Numbered from the stretch's first letter, positions 47,751 to 57,144 are shown. The stretch is 64,000 nt of DNA from Prochlorococcus marinus CUG1438 (GCA_017644325.1 JAEPLS010000002.1:248001-312000); one strand, 5' to 3'. The notes: generated from the letters alone by a model not told the origin. Program-made: numbers and translations.

Positions 47751-48068
47751 ATGCAATTATTTCTTGCTGACTGTCAATTTCCAGATATTGAAAATCAAGT
47801 AAAAGCTTATCAGTTATTTGTGGAATCCTGGGAAAATGGTGAAATGGCGAAATCAGATAAAACAGACAAATTTGAAATGTTATTTAGAGTGCATGCTCCA
47901 GGAGAAGGGAGAGTAGTTTGTTTATGTAAGGCATATAGTGATAAAGAAATATTTGAGCATTTTGCTCCATGGCGAGCCAAATTCGGCATTCACATGGAAT
48001 TTACTCCTGTAATAAGTTGTCAAAATGTTGTTGATTACCATAAAGAGTTGTTCAAAAACTTAGGGTAA
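47751..48068 (+). CDS. DUF3303 family protein
   Basis: 105 residues. Family pattern: QLFLADCQFPDIENQVKAY, FEMLFRVHAPGEGRVVCLC, EIFEHFAPWRAKFGIHMEFT and an ending with VVDYH. DUF3303 proteins are small, often about 100 residues, in cyanobacteria; function unknown, dimeric ferredoxin-like fold assumed. Confidence 0.8.
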   Translation: MQLFLADCQFPDIENQVKAYQLFVESWENGEMAKSDKTDKFEMLFRVHAPGEGRVVCLCKAYSDKEIFEHFAPWRAKFGIHMEFTPVISCQNVVDYHKELFKNLG

Positions 48069-48091
48069 TTAACTTAAATCTTAATTTTATC

Positions 48092-48271
48092 GTGATTAAA
48101 CCTTTTCCTAATCTTATTAATAAAAAAAAAGATAGAAATGTATCTTCTTCAAAAAGTAAACCTAAGCGAGAAGAAAACGTCAGATCTACACCACTAATAA
48201 TATTTGGTTTTATCATCTCATTAAGTTCCATATTTTTGCTTTTATTTACAATAAATAATAAATTTGGATAA
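48092..48271 (+). CDS. Small membrane protein, 59 residues
   Basis: GTG start at 48092. A very basic N-terminal half (KKKDRN, KSKPKREENVR) followed by one helix at about 35-52 (PLIIFGFIISLSSIFLLLF). No family recognised. It follows the DUF3303 gene by 23 bp. Confidence 0.5.
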   Translation: MIKPFPNLINKKKDRNVSSSKSKPKREENVRSTPLIIFGFIISLSSIFLLLFTINNKFG

Positions 48272-48340
48272 TTTATGAGTAATTAGAACTATTACTTTGA
48301 ATCAGATATGTTCTAATATGAATAAAAAATAATAAACAAT

Positions 48341-48457
48341 ATGGCATTTAAAGAAGGGGGTATGGCATCAGGTCTCCTCATTATTGCAGTTTCAATAGTT
48401 TTTGCTGCTGGTTTTGGATTTTTAGTATTGCATTTTGTCCCAGGGACGCCATTTTAG
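48341..48457 (+). CDS. Small hydrophobic peptide, 38 residues
   Basis: MAFKEGGMASGLLIIAVSIV then an FAAGFGFLVLHFVPG stretch and the end TPF. A clean single helix with a small polar N-terminus, like photosystem or cytochrome b6f accessory subunits. It carries an ATG start and a 69-bp lead after the previous gene. I cannot match it to PsbX, PetM, PsaI or similar. Confidence 0.6.
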   Translation: MAFKEGGMASGLLIIAVSIVFAAGFGFLVLHFVPGTPF

Positions 48458-48490
48458 ATAATCCAATTAGACTAAATTCACTAAAGTCAA

Positions 48491-48760
48491 CTAAACACTG
48501 ACAGTTTCTAAATCCTGAATTTGATTGTCATCAGAGTTAGATTTCTTCTTTAATCTATAAGCATAAACTAAGGATCCTAAAGCTAAAGAACTAGAGGCTA
48601 ATATTCCAGTTATGAGTATTAAAGCGAAAAGTCCTCCTATTAATCCTCCTTTCAATCGAAGCAAGCTTGATTTAATTAGAAGAATTAATAGTAAAGCAAT
48701 AGTGGCTTTTAGAGAAGAAATTTTCAAAAAAGTAAGTGGATAAAAAGGATTTAACAACAT
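48491..48760 (-). CDS. Membrane protein, two to three helices
   Basis: 89 residues. Hydrophobic at about 20-33, 38-66, then a cytoplasmic tail with KKKSNSDDNQ. Gly- and Leu-rich. No family recognised. Downstream, convergent with the small gene ending at 48457. Confidence 0.5.
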   Translation of the reverse strand: MLLNPFYPLTFLKISSLKATIALLLILLIKSSLLRLKGGLIGGLFALILITGILASSSLALGSLVYAYRLKKKSNSDDNQIQDLETVSV

Positions 48761-48813
48761 TTTTATATCAGAAATAAATTTAGCTTATTCTAAAAATAAA
48801 TTATAAAAATCGC

Positions 48814-48842
48814 ATAAAAAAAAGACTCAAATGAGTCTTTTA
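48814..48842 (-). terminator. Intrinsic terminator of the 48866 gene
   Basis: On the minus strand: stem AAAGACTC / GAGTCTTT with loop ATTT followed by a T run. It comes 25 bp after the stop of the small gene at 48866. The plus strand also ends in a T run, so it may act both ways. Confidence 0.75.
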
Positions 48843-48865
48843 AAATCTATCTTAAAGATGATGAT

Positions 48866-49003
48866 TTATTGATCAGGGTCTAATTTGCTATAGTTTGGTC
48901 CAACAATAATCCAAAGTAGGGCAAAAAGAACCATAGAACCAATTCCTACGTAGGCTGCAGAAGGGACAAAACCACCTATTGCAAAGGAAGCTAATAAATT
49001 CAT
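48866..49003 (-). CDS. Small single-helix membrane protein, 45 residues
   Basis: ATG at 49003: MNLLASFAIGGFVPSAAYVG, then GSMVLFALLWIIVGPNYSK and the end LDPDQ. A lumen/stroma-like topology with a short polar end typical of thylakoid accessory subunits. It has its own terminator. No family recognised. The 202 bp upstream of it hold nothing else. Confidence 0.65.
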   Translation of the reverse strand: MNLLASFAIGGFVPSAAYVGIGSMVLFALLWIIVGPNYSKLDPDQ

Positions 49004-49205
49004 GATTTTAAAAACATAATATCTTCGAGTTAGCATACAGATTTTTATGAAAAATATACCTATATTGAGACATTTCTTCGTAATTATTAGAATCGTTTAA
49101 CTATCCGTTTATAAAAAATCCACAAAATTTTTATTAATTGTTTTATTATCGAGGCATTACTATTTTGTTTGCGCACTGTAAGACCATCAAAACTGTTTCA
49201 TTCTA

Positions 49206-49586
49206 ATGACTTCCAACTATACGTTTATTTATGATGGAGAATGCCCATTCTGCAATCATTTTGCAGAGCTACTTGAGATCAAAAGCCAGATAAATAATAT
49301 TAAAATTCTTGATGGTCGTAAAAATTTAACTCTAATTAAATCCCTCCTAGAGAAAGGTTATGACTTGGATAAAGGAGCTATACTCCTTAAAGATGAAGAT
49401 ATCTTTCATGGGGCAGATGCTATTAATACTATTTGCAAAAAGATAAATAATCCCTCAAGTAGTTTACTTTTGTTACTTTCTAGAGTGTTTAAATCAAATA
49501 AACGAACAAATTTGATATTTCCTTTACTAGTCAGAGCCAGAAGATTCGTATTGATATCAAAAGGTATATCAATATCCCTAGTTTAA
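49206..49586 (+). CDS. DCC-family thiol-disulfide oxidoreductase
   Basis: 126 residues, DUF393. The signature FIYDGECPFCNHFAELLE has the DxxCxxC motif near the N-terminus, followed by KILDGRKN and VLISKGISISLV near the end. Proteins of this family are thought to be thiol-disulfide exchange or thioredoxin-like reductases. No obvious partner is nearby. Confidence 0.85.
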   Translation: MTSNYTFIYDGECPFCNHFAELLEIKSQINNIKILDGRKNLTLIKSLLEKGYDLDKGAILLKDEDIFHGADAINTICKKINNPSSSLLLLLSRVFKSNKRTNLIFPLLVRARRFVLISKGISISLV

Positions 49587-49693
49587 AAATAAAAACTTTC
49601 TAAATATTAAATAACATATTTATAAGCTTCTGTATCAATAAATGATAATTAATTATTTCTTAGCTAGAACTAGGTGGTAACAACAAGTATTAA

Positions 49694-49879
49694 ATGATAG
49701 AAAACTTCAATCCCTTTATTTCATTGGGCGGTGATAACCAAAAAGTTAATCATATGGCTGAAGCGGCACTTGAAATGAATTTAACTTGCAATGATTTAAA
49801 GAAGGATTTAAATTTAACCGATGGAGATGTAGTAGATATGTTACAACTAGTCATGGATAGGTTTAAAAATAATAATTAA
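49694..49879 (+). CDS. Small helical protein, 61 residues
   Basis: MIENFNPFISLGGDNQKVNH followed by AEAALEMNLTCNDLKKDLNL and VVDMLQLVMDRF. Soluble, helical, single Cys. No family recognised. It is followed by the 49926 gene by 46 bp. Confidence 0.5.
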   Translation: MIENFNPFISLGGDNQKVNHMAEAALEMNLTCNDLKKDLNLTDGDVVDMLQLVMDRFKNNN

Positions 49880-49925
49880 GTTTTTATTTTTTATCTACAA
49901 ATCGCTATATATCTAATATTTATTA

Positions 49926-50228
49926 ATGAAAACAGTACAAATTGAGTTTTCGAAATATGAATCAGTTAACTTTTTATGGTCTGAATTAATAGAAGATTAC
50001 GGATTTGACAAAGCCAGAAAAATAGTTTCTCAAGCTATTGACTTGCAAAAAATGAATGGAACTAAAAATAATACAATGCCAATAATATTTTCAGGAACAG
50101 GAGGATTGGCTCTAATCCCAATACAGATGCTAGAAAAAGAAGACTTTAAAATTAGTTGTAAAGATAACCAAGTTTTAATATTTAATCTCAAAAGAAAGTC
50201 ATTTCAAATTTTAAATGAAGCAAATTAA
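49926..50228 (+). CDS. Conserved hypothetical protein, 100 residues
   Basis: Soluble alpha/beta protein: KTVQIEFSKYESVNFLWSE, DYGFDKARKIVSQAIDLQKM, IFSGTGGLALIPIQML. No family recognised. Possibly co-transcribed with the metallo-beta-lactamase-fold gene 60 bp downstream. Confidence 0.5.
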   Translation: MKTVQIEFSKYESVNFLWSELIEDYGFDKARKIVSQAIDLQKMNGTKNNTMPIIFSGTGGLALIPIQMLEKEDFKISCKDNQVLIFNLKRKSFQILNEAN

Positions 50229-50288
50229 TCTAAATTAGTTATTTCTCGATAAAGCCAAAATTACTTTATAGTCTACTAAAACAATTTA

Positions 50289-51011
50289 ATGATAATGACT
50301 TTTGAAGCGACCTACCTAGGTTCAAATGGTTGGCTTATAAAATTTAGAAAAACCAATTTAATTATTGATCCTTGGCTCAAAGGAGATTTAATATTTCCAC
50401 CAGGTGAGTGGTTTTTTAAAGGATCATTAGAAGAAGAAATTTCAATAGATAAAAAAATAGATATTATTTTGTTAACCCAAGGATTACCTGACCACTGTCA
50501 TGTTCCAACATTAGAAATGTTCAGAAAAGATATTCCTATAATTTGCCCTAAAAGTGCTATCAAAACATTAGAAAAAATTGGGTTTAGTTCAATTAAAGTG
50601 CTTAGGCCAACTGAAAAGTTAAATCATTTTAATTTAAGTTTTGAAGCCACTGCTGGGGCTCCGGTACCACAAATAGAAAATGGTTACATTGTTAAAGACG
50701 ATCAAGATAATGGGTTTTATATAGAACCACATGGATATCTTGATGAAAATTTAAACAAGCAAAGTCTTGATGCAGTCATCACTCCTACAAAAAATTTAGA
50801 ATTACCCCTAGTTGGTTCTTTCGTAAAAGGTGCTGATGTGATCCCTAAATTGATTAATAAATTCAATCCAAAATATATACTTTCAAGTACAATTGGCGGA
50901 GATGCAAAATATTCAGGTTTTTTAAATAATTTTATTTCAGTTCAGGATTATCAAGAGGAATTAAATTGTAATCTTGTAGATCTAAAGAGTATGCAATCTA
51001 TTATGATTTAA
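50289..51011 (+). CDS. Metallo-beta-lactamase-fold protein, altered metal motif
   Basis: 240 residues with the MBL order of the UlaG/plant-cyanobacterial type: ATYLGSNGWLIKFRKTNLII, DPWLKGDL, then TQGLPDHCHVPT at residues 63-74. The normal THxHxDH reads T-Q-G-L-P-D-H, so two of the three usual His ligands (Q64, L66) are replaced; D68, H69 and H71 remain. A late GGDAKYSGF stretch is also typical. Enzyme activity may be reduced or metal content altered. A second ATG at 50295 is equally good. Confidence 0.8.
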   Translation: MIMTFEATYLGSNGWLIKFRKTNLIIDPWLKGDLIFPPGEWFFKGSLEEEISIDKKIDIILLTQGLPDHCHVPTLEMFRKDIPIICPKSAIKTLEKIGFSSIKVLRPTEKLNHFNLSFEATAGAPVPQIENGYIVKDDQDNGFYIEPHGYLDENLNKQSLDAVITPTKNLELPLVGSFVKGADVIPKLINKFNPKYILSSTIGGDAKYSGFLNNFISVQDYQEELNCNLVDLKSMQSIMI

Positions 51012-51122
51012 ATCAATACCCAAAAAGATCTTTAGTTAATTCATTTAGCTTGACAATAAATCTACTTTAAAAGGAGCTCAAAAATTTATTCATTTTTTAT
51101 TAACTCAGTACTTTTATTAGCT

Positions 51123-51449
51123 TTGAATAGTAGCTATATATGTGAAAATACAAAGCTTGATCTTGTGATGAGAAATAATTTTAATGGTGACTTTTCCATA
51201 GTAGAAAAGATATCCGAGTTAAAGCCTGGAGCATTTATAAATATTAATTGGAATAAAAAAAAGCTTATGCTTCCATACTCTCTAAGGAAAGATTACATTT
51301 CATTTACAGATAAGAAATGGGACTGGAGATACCAATTCAATGAGGACGGATCGCCAAATATTAAAAATCCTTCCTTATACGAGCTACTTCCTTCTGGGGA
51401 AATTAAAACACATTTTTGTGAAACAGTAGATAATAGGTCAAACTTATAA
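51123..51449 (+). CDS. Conserved hypothetical protein, 108 residues
   Basis: TTG start at 51123. Soluble: STSY-type N-terminus, then FSIVEKISELKPGAFININW, KKLMLPYSLRKDYISF, KKWDWRYQFNEDGSP and EIKTHFCET. A compact beta-rich shape with two cysteines. Unrecognised. Located 54 bp before pepN. Confidence 0.5.
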   Translation: MNSSYICENTKLDLVMRNNFNGDFSIVEKISELKPGAFININWNKKKLMLPYSLRKDYISFTDKKWDWRYQFNEDGSPNIKNPSLYELLPSGEIKTHFCETVDNRSNL

Positions 51450-51503
51450 TTACAAGACAACCACCCTAGATTATTCATTCAATATTTAAAATCTTTATTA
51501 AAG

Positions 51504-54110
51504 ATGGACAGCCAAAAAAACCAAAAAGGTATTCCAAGATATGTAAAGCTTGAAGATTACAAAGTTTTTGATTACGAAATTCCGGAAATTTTTTTGGACT
51601 TCGTAATTAAGAAAACTTTTGTTAAAGTTACGACGAAACTAAAATTGGAAAAAAAAAATAAGAATACCAGAAATCTTATTCTTGATGGTACGGATATTTT
51701 AATAAAAAAAATATTTATAGATGACTCGCTATTAGAAGAGAAATACTATAAACAGCGAAAAAATAACTTAAAAATTAAAAATATTGATAAAGATAATTTT
51801 TTATTAAAAATAGAAGGAATAATTAAACCGAAGCAAAATACTTCCCTTTTAGGAATGTATGAGAGCAATGGAATTATAACTACGCAATGTGAGGCAGAGG
51901 GATTTAGAAGAATAAGTTTCCACTCTGATAGGCCTGATATTCTCAGCAAATACACAGTGAGAATTGAGGCAGACAAGAGTGACTATCCTGTATTACTGTC
52001 AAATGGTAATGTCATAAAAGAAAATAATCTTACAAATAATAGACATGAAATAATTTGGGAAGACCCATATCCGAAACCCTCATATCTATTTGCATTGGTA
52101 GCAGGGAAACTTAATTGTGTAAAAGACAATTTCATAACAAAATCGAATAAAAAAGTTGAAATTAATATATACGTTGAGTACGGAGATGAAAAATATGTTC
52201 AACATGCAATAAGTTCCTTACAGAAATCAATGAGATGGGACGAAGACAAATATAATCTTGAATATGATTTGTCATTGTTCAATATAGTTGCCGTCAGGCA
52301 CTTTAATATGGGAGCAATGGAAAATAAAAGTCTCAATATTTTCAACTCAAAACTAATAATCGCTAATTCTGAAACAACAACTGATGAAGAATTAGAAAGA
52401 ATAGAGGGTGTGATCGCCCATGAATACTTCCATAATTGGACGGGTAATAGAGTGACTTGTAGGGATTGGTTTCAATTATCTCTAAAAGAGGGTTTAACAG
52501 TATTCAGAGATCAACAATTCACTGCAGACCTCCATAATCATGAAATCAAGAGGCTTGAGGATGCAAAATTTCTTAGAAGAAATCAATTTAGAGAGGATTC
52601 TGGTCCAACATCGCATCCTGTAATGCCAGAAAAATATCAAGAAATAGATAATTTCTATACGACCACGATCTACGAAAAAGGATCTGAAATAATTAGAATG
52701 CTTAATAAGCTTGTAAAAGATGAGAATTTCTATAAAGGATTTAGTAATTACATCTCAACATATGATGGTAAGGCTGCAACAATAGACCAATTTGTCGATA
52801 AAATTCTTGAGCACAATAAGGAAATCGATCCTAAAGAATTTAAAGTCTGGTATAAGCAAAATGGCACACCCAAAGTTAAAGTCAAGAGAATTTGGGATCA
52901 AACAGAAGAAAAACTTACAATTCAAGCCTCTCAAAGTAATCCAATAAAGAAGAACCCATATAATGATTTACCTTTAATAATTCCTATAAATCTGGCTATA
53001 TTTTGCGGTAAAAATAAAATAATAGAAAAAACAGTAGTTTTAAAAACAAAAAAACAAGAATTTATTTTTAGGAATATAAGATCTGACCTCCAAATTCCTT
53101 TAGTAACTTATTTTCGCGAATTCTCTTCACCAGTTGACTGGGAATCAGACACTACCTTGGATGAAAAATTTTTAATCTTAAAATATGAAAAAGATTTTTT
53201 TACACTATCTAATACTGTAAAAGTATTTTATAAAAAAATTATTTTATGCAGATTAGATGAAAAACCAGATCATAAAATTGAAAATAAATTAATAAGCACC
53301 TTAATATCATTTATAAAAAATAAAGATATTAATTTATCTCTTTTATCAGAATTACTAAGTATACCCACATTTGCTGAAATTGAATCAGAGATGGAAATTA
53401 TAGATCCTTTAAAAATATATAAAACTATTGATGAATTAAATTATTTATTCGGTACCAAATTAAAAAAAGAATTATATTTTAAGCTTCAAGAAATAGAGAA
53501 AAATCTAAATAAAGTTTGGCCAGAAGGTAAAAATGAAAGAAAACTAATCGAAAATATTTGGAAACTACTCTTACACAGCGATGACAAAGAAATTAAAAGC
53601 AAAATAATTAATTATGTCGATGGTAATTCGATGACTTTAGCAAAAGCTGCATTGAATTCTTTCAGTAGGATTAATTGTCCTGAAAGAAAAATTATTTCAA
53701 ATATATTCTTCAATAAATGGAAAAACAATAGCGTCGTTTTGGATAGTTGGTTCTCATTCAATGCATCTATAGAAATTGATGAAAAAACAAGTAGCATTAA
53801 AAAATTATTTGAAAATAAGTTATTTGATTCAAAATCACCAAACACTTTAAGAGCTATCTTAAATACTTTCGTAACAAGAAATAGTACTTTCCATGCAATT
53901 GATGGTTCTGGTTATAAATATATTGCAAAAAAAGTAATTGACTTTGATAAATTAAATCCAATCGTAATTTCCCGTTTTGTGAAAGTATTTAGTAGATACA
54001 ATTATTACTCAGAACCTTACAAAAGTAATATGATAGAAGCAATAAAGCATATTAAAAAAAATAAACTATCATCAAATACTAAAGAGGTATTAGATTCAAT
54101 AATAGAGTAA
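51504..54110 (+). CDS. pepN: Aminopeptidase N (M1 family)
   Basis: 868 residues, full length. M1 hallmarks: the GAMEN exopeptidase motif (MGAMENKSLN), zinc motif HEYFHNW with a second-site Glu in LKEGLTVFRDQQF, and the catalytic tyrosine region ENFYKG. Two further C-terminal domains follow, as in E. coli PepN. Processes peptides from the N-terminus in the cytoplasm. Its 3' neighbour is convergent. Confidence 0.96.
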   Translation: MDSQKNQKGIPRYVKLEDYKVFDYEIPEIFLDFVIKKTFVKVTTKLKLEKKNKNTRNLILDGTDILIKKIFIDDSLLEEKYYKQRKNNLKIKNIDKDNFLLKIEGIIKPKQNTSLLGMYESNGIITTQCEAEGFRRISFHSDRPDILSKYTVRIEADKSDYPVLLSNGNVIKENNLTNNRHEIIWEDPYPKPSYLFALVAGKLNCVKDNFITKSNKKVEINIYVEYGDEKYVQHAISSLQKSMRWDEDKYNLEYDLSLFNIVAVRHFNMGAMENKSLNIFNSKLIIANSETTTDEELERIEGVIAHEYFHNWTGNRVTCRDWFQLSLKEGLTVFRDQQFTADLHNHEIKRLEDAKFLRRNQFREDSGPTSHPVMPEKYQEIDNFYTTTIYEKGSEIIRMLNKLVKDENFYKGFSNYISTYDGKAATIDQFVDKILEHNKEIDPKEFKVWYKQNGTPKVKVKRIWDQTEEKLTIQASQSNPIKKNPYNDLPLIIPINLAIFCGKNKIIEKTVVLKTKKQEFIFRNIRSDLQIPLVTYFREFSSPVDWESDTTLDEKFLILKYEKDFFTLSNTVKVFYKKIILCRLDEKPDHKIENKLISTLISFIKNKDINLSLLSELLSIPTFAEIESEMEIIDPLKIYKTIDELNYLFGTKLKKELYFKLQEIEKNLNKVWPEGKNERKLIENIWKLLLHSDDKEIKSKIINYVDGNSMTLAKAALNSFSRINCPERKIISNIFFNKWKNNSVVLDSWFSFNASIEIDEKTSSIKKLFENKLFDSKSPNTLRAILNTFVTRNSTFHAIDGSGYKYIAKKVIDFDKLNPIVISRFVKVFSRYNYYSEPYKSNMIEAIKHIKKNKLSSNTKEVLDSIIE

Positions 54111-54124
54111 TTTATTTATGATAT

Positions 54125-54346
54125 TCAACTAAATATAATAATAACAATTGTAAATATTAATAATAAAATAAATATAAGATACTTATTAATAAAAATATAA
54201 TCAAATACATTTTCATTATTGTCTTTATTCCACTTTTTATTGACGTATTCATTAGTTATAAATTTATTAGGTCTGCCACAATATAAACATGTTGGAGAAG
54301 TTTTTAAAATTAAATTTTTACATTGAGGACACTTTTTTTTTTCCAT
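54125..54346 (-). CDS. Zinc-ribbon protein with C-terminal membrane helix
   Basis: 73 residues. Zinc ribbon CPQCKNLILKTSPTCLYCGR (C-x2-C and C-x2-C), a charged linker, and a C-terminal helix (YLIFILLLIFTIVIIIF). Similar small membrane-tethered ribbons have no agreed function. Convergent with pepN. Confidence 0.7.
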   Translation of the reverse strand: MEKKKCPQCKNLILKTSPTCLYCGRPNKFITNEYVNKKWNKDNNENVFDYIFINKYLIFILLLIFTIVIIIFS

Positions 54347-54510
54347 AATCTAATTTTACTGAATAAAATTGAAATCAGAAGTAATAAATAAAATAAGTAA
54401 TTTAAATTTAATTCATTATATTTTGAATAATTAAATATAATTGCAAAAAGAAAATTTAATCCAATTTATTTAGGAAAATTCAATATAATAAAATTAGTAT
54501 TTAGTTTAAA

Positions 54511-54672
54511 ATGTTTGGTATTGCTCTTGGAATGTCCCCTATTGAAAAAATCACTGTTGCAATATCTGCTTCAATTTTTATAATCGCTTTTACATGGGTT
54601 TCAATTAAGGGAGATTTAAGAAAACTTGCTAATGAACTAATTGAAGATGATGAAAATAGTAAGGATAATTAA
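54511..54672 (+). CDS. Small membrane protein, 53 residues
   Basis: ATG at 54511: FGIALGMSPIEKITVAISAS, helix to about 32 (IFIIAFTWVS), then a charged tail (DLRKLANELIEDDEN). Good topology for a small anchored subunit. Unrecognised. Confidence 0.55.
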   Translation: MFGIALGMSPIEKITVAISASIFIIAFTWVSIKGDLRKLANELIEDDENSKDN

Positions 54673-54685
54673 AAAATCTTTGAAC

Positions 54686-54988
54686 CTACTTTGTATGCAA
54701 ACTAGGATAGTCAATAATATGCCTAATTTCTTTTAGGGAAGAGCCATAGATTTTCTCACCATTTAAGTGAACCCCAATCCATTTTTCCTTTTGATTAAAA
54801 AAACTACTTTTAGTAGTATCCCTATCGAGATAATCTTTATTATCCCAATTTAAAGTTATATCCCAACCTTTATAGTTTTCTATCATTAAGAAAGACTGAA
54901 TATACTGAAATAATACCCAGAGAAACATATAAAAAAAACAAAGGAAATAAGTATTTTTTTCGTTATTTTTATTTAATATTTTTAGCAC
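54686..54988 (-). CDS. Membrane-anchored hypothetical protein
   Basis: 100 residues, one helix at about 14-32, the rest soluble: KGWDITLNWDNKDYLDRDT, KEKWIGVHLNGEKIYGSSLK. Unrecognised. It overlaps the purT end by 20 bp, on the same strand. Confidence 0.5.
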   Translation of the reverse strand: MLKILNKNNEKNTYFLCFFYMFLWVLFQYIQSFLMIENYKGWDITLNWDNKDYLDRDTTKSSFFNQKEKWIGVHLNGEKIYGSSLKEIRHIIDYPSLHTK

Positions 54989-56153
54989 TGACTTTTATTT
55001 TACGAGCAGCTTCGTCTGCATTTTTTCTAGCCAAATTAATGTCAGAATTTGATGAGAGAACAACACCCATTCTTCTACCTTTTCTGGAAACTGGTTTACC
55101 AAATATAAGCACTTTAGTCTTTTCAACTTCTAATGCCTCTTTAAGTCCCTCATAATTAGGATTTATAAACTCTTGATTAGAAAGTATAACTCTGGTTGCA
55201 GAGGGTTCTATTAGACCTATATGCGGTATTGGTAAATTTAAAAAAGCCCTTAAATGTAATTCAAATTCATTAATATTTTGACTAACTAATGTAACCATGC
55301 CAGTGTCATGTGGTCTTGGAGATAACTCTGAAAAGATAACCTCACTTCCTTTTATAAAAAACTCTACTCCGTATAATCCAGCTCCATTAAGGTTATTTAA
55401 TATTCTACTTGTCATTCTTTTAGCTTCAATTATTAAGGAGTCTTTGATCTCTATAGGTTGCCAACTACACTGATAGTCTCCATTAGATTGAAGATGTCCA
55501 ATTGGTAAACAAAAAATATTTTCACCACTTTCTTTTCTTACAGTTAAAAGAGTAAACTCAAAATCAAAATTAATAAATTCTTCAATAATTACACCTTTAA
55601 CCTTTCCTCTTGAATTTGCTTGCGACTGTTTCCAAGCATTTTGTAAATCATTTTTTGTTTCAACCAAACTCTGTCCCTTTCCTGAAGAACTCATTAAAGG
55701 CTTTAGTAAAAGCGGGAATCCAATTTCATCTGCTTTTTTTTCTAAATCATCAAATTCAAAAATATAATCAAACTTTGCAGTTTTTATTTTTAAATCTCTA
55801 GAAGCCAAGTTTCTGATTTTATCCCTATTCATTGTTATTTCTACAGTTCTGGCGTTTGGAACAATATTAAATCCTTCATCCTCTAGTTCTTTTAGAGCAT
55901 CAATTGAAAGTGCTTCTATTTCTGGGACAACATAGTCAGGCTTAAATTCTTTTATGACATTTTTTAAAATATTTTTATCTCCCATATCAATTACTTTTGA
56001 ATAATCAGCTACTTGCATTGCAGGTGCTTTCTCATATCGATCAATTGCAATAACTTCTAATCCTAATCTTTTGGATTCTATTACTAATTCTTTTCCAAGC
56101 TCACCACTACCAAGCAATAAAATTCTTTTTTTAGAAAAAATTGAATCTTTCAT
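54969..56153 (-). CDS. purT: Formate-dependent phosphoribosylglycinamide formyltransferase
   Basis: 394 residues, ATP-grasp fold, full length. PurT makes formyl-GAR using formate and ATP in purine synthesis, an alternative to folate-dependent PurN. Hallmarks: KRILLLGSGELGKELVIESK, AIDRYEKAPAMQVAD, LKPLMSSSGKGQS, EEFINFDFEFTLL, LSPRPHDTGMVTL and GKPVSRKGRRMGV. It may rely on formate from other pathways; no formate enzyme is nearby. Confidence 0.95.
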   Translation of the reverse strand: MKDSIFSKKRILLLGSGELGKELVIESKRLGLEVIAIDRYEKAPAMQVADYSKVIDMGDKNILKNVIKEFKPDYVVPEIEALSIDALKELEDEGFNIVPNARTVEITMNRDKIRNLASRDLKIKTAKFDYIFEFDDLEKKADEIGFPLLLKPLMSSSGKGQSLVETKNDLQNAWKQSQANSRGKVKGVIIEEFINFDFEFTLLTVRKESGENIFCLPIGHLQSNGDYQCSWQPIEIKDSLIIEAKRMTSRILNNLNGAGLYGVEFFIKGSEVIFSELSPRPHDTGMVTLVSQNINEFELHLRAFLNLPIPHIGLIEPSATRVILSNQEFINPNYEGLKEALEVEKTKVLIFGKPVSRKGRRMGVVLSSNSDINLARKNADEAARKIKVSAKNIK

Positions 56154-56164
56154 ATTGAAAAAAC

Positions 56165-56407
56165 TTATTCGTCATTACCAGAAGGTTGTGAGGATGCATC
56201 ATCTGTAATTTTTTTGTCTTTAGAAAAACTAATTAAAAATTTTCTACCAAACCAATTTTGACTTCGCATGCTATTAGTTATTGATTTTGAAATTGCTATT
56301 AAAAAAAAGATTCCTATCATTGCCCAAATAATTCTTTCTAAAGCAATTGCAGGTGAAAAACCTTGACCAGAATTAATAATTTCAGTAAGTGGGTCTAAAG
56401 GGTCCAA
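56165..56407 (-). CDS. Membrane protein of unknown function, 80 residues
   Basis: One helix near 28-46 (IIWAMIGIFFLIAISKSI) with polar ends; the C-terminus is Ser/Asp-rich. No family recognised. Starts 11 bp upstream of purT on the same strand, so probably one transcript. Confidence 0.55.
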   Translation of the reverse strand: MDPLDPLTEIINSGQGFSPAIALERIIWAMIGIFFLIAISKSITNSMRSQNWFGRKFLISFSKDKKITDDASSQPSGNDE

Positions 56408-56552
56408 ATTTAAACTGATTAATAATACTAATTATAAAGGGTTAAATAAATGAAAAATTAAAACTTCTAAAAGAAATAACCATAACCAGCATATAAATTA
56501 AACACAATAAAGTCTATACAATGCTATCTTCAAAGGGTGATTTTTTTTAGAC

Positions 56553-57032
56553 ATGCAAGTTGACGTACAAAATACTACTGTTCTTTCCGCAGACGGATCA
56601 TCCATAAAACTAGGTGAATATTCAGGGGAAGTAATTTTAGTTGTTAATGTAGCTAGTTATTGCGGAAATACTGCTCAGTATGAGGATCTTCAAAAGCTAC
56701 ATGATTTATATTCAAGCAAAGGACTAAGAATACTTGCATTCCCTTGTAATGATTTCGGAAAACAAGAACCCGACTCTCTTTCTGAAATAAAAGATTTTTG
56801 CACAACAAAATATGGAGTTAAGTTTGAAATCTATGAAAAAGTTCATGCAAAAGGCAAGACCACAGAACCATACACAACCCTTAACAAAGTTGAACCTGAG
56901 GGAGATGTTGAATGGAATTTCGAGAAGTTTCTGATAGGTAAAGATAGTAAAGTAATTGCAAGATTTAAGCCAGGTGTTAAACCATTTGACGAAAACTTAA
57001 TAGCAGCTATCGAAGTAGCTTTAGATTCATAA
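56553..57032 (+). CDS. Glutathione peroxidase-like peroxidase
   Basis: 159 residues, full length for the Cys-type family. Peroxidatic C37 in VNVASYCGNTAQYEDLQ, then ILAFPCNDFGKQEPDS and a further Cys in EIKDFC, matching a thioredoxin-dependent atypical 2-Cys enzyme. WNFEKFLIGKD with a conserved Trp follows. Removes lipid or hydrogen peroxides. Single gene. Confidence 0.93.
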   Translation: MQVDVQNTTVLSADGSSIKLGEYSGEVILVVNVASYCGNTAQYEDLQKLHDLYSSKGLRILAFPCNDFGKQEPDSLSEIKDFCTTKYGVKFEIYEKVHAKGKTTEPYTTLNKVEPEGDVEWNFEKFLIGKDSKVIARFKPGVKPFDENLIAAIEVALDS

Positions 57033-57144
57033 CAACCTTCTTATAATTCAAATTAAAATATTAAAAATAAAGACCCTTTATATTTAATAAAAAAAATACA
57101 ACTAAATTATTCTAAAAATATCTAATTTCTTAATTTATAACCTT

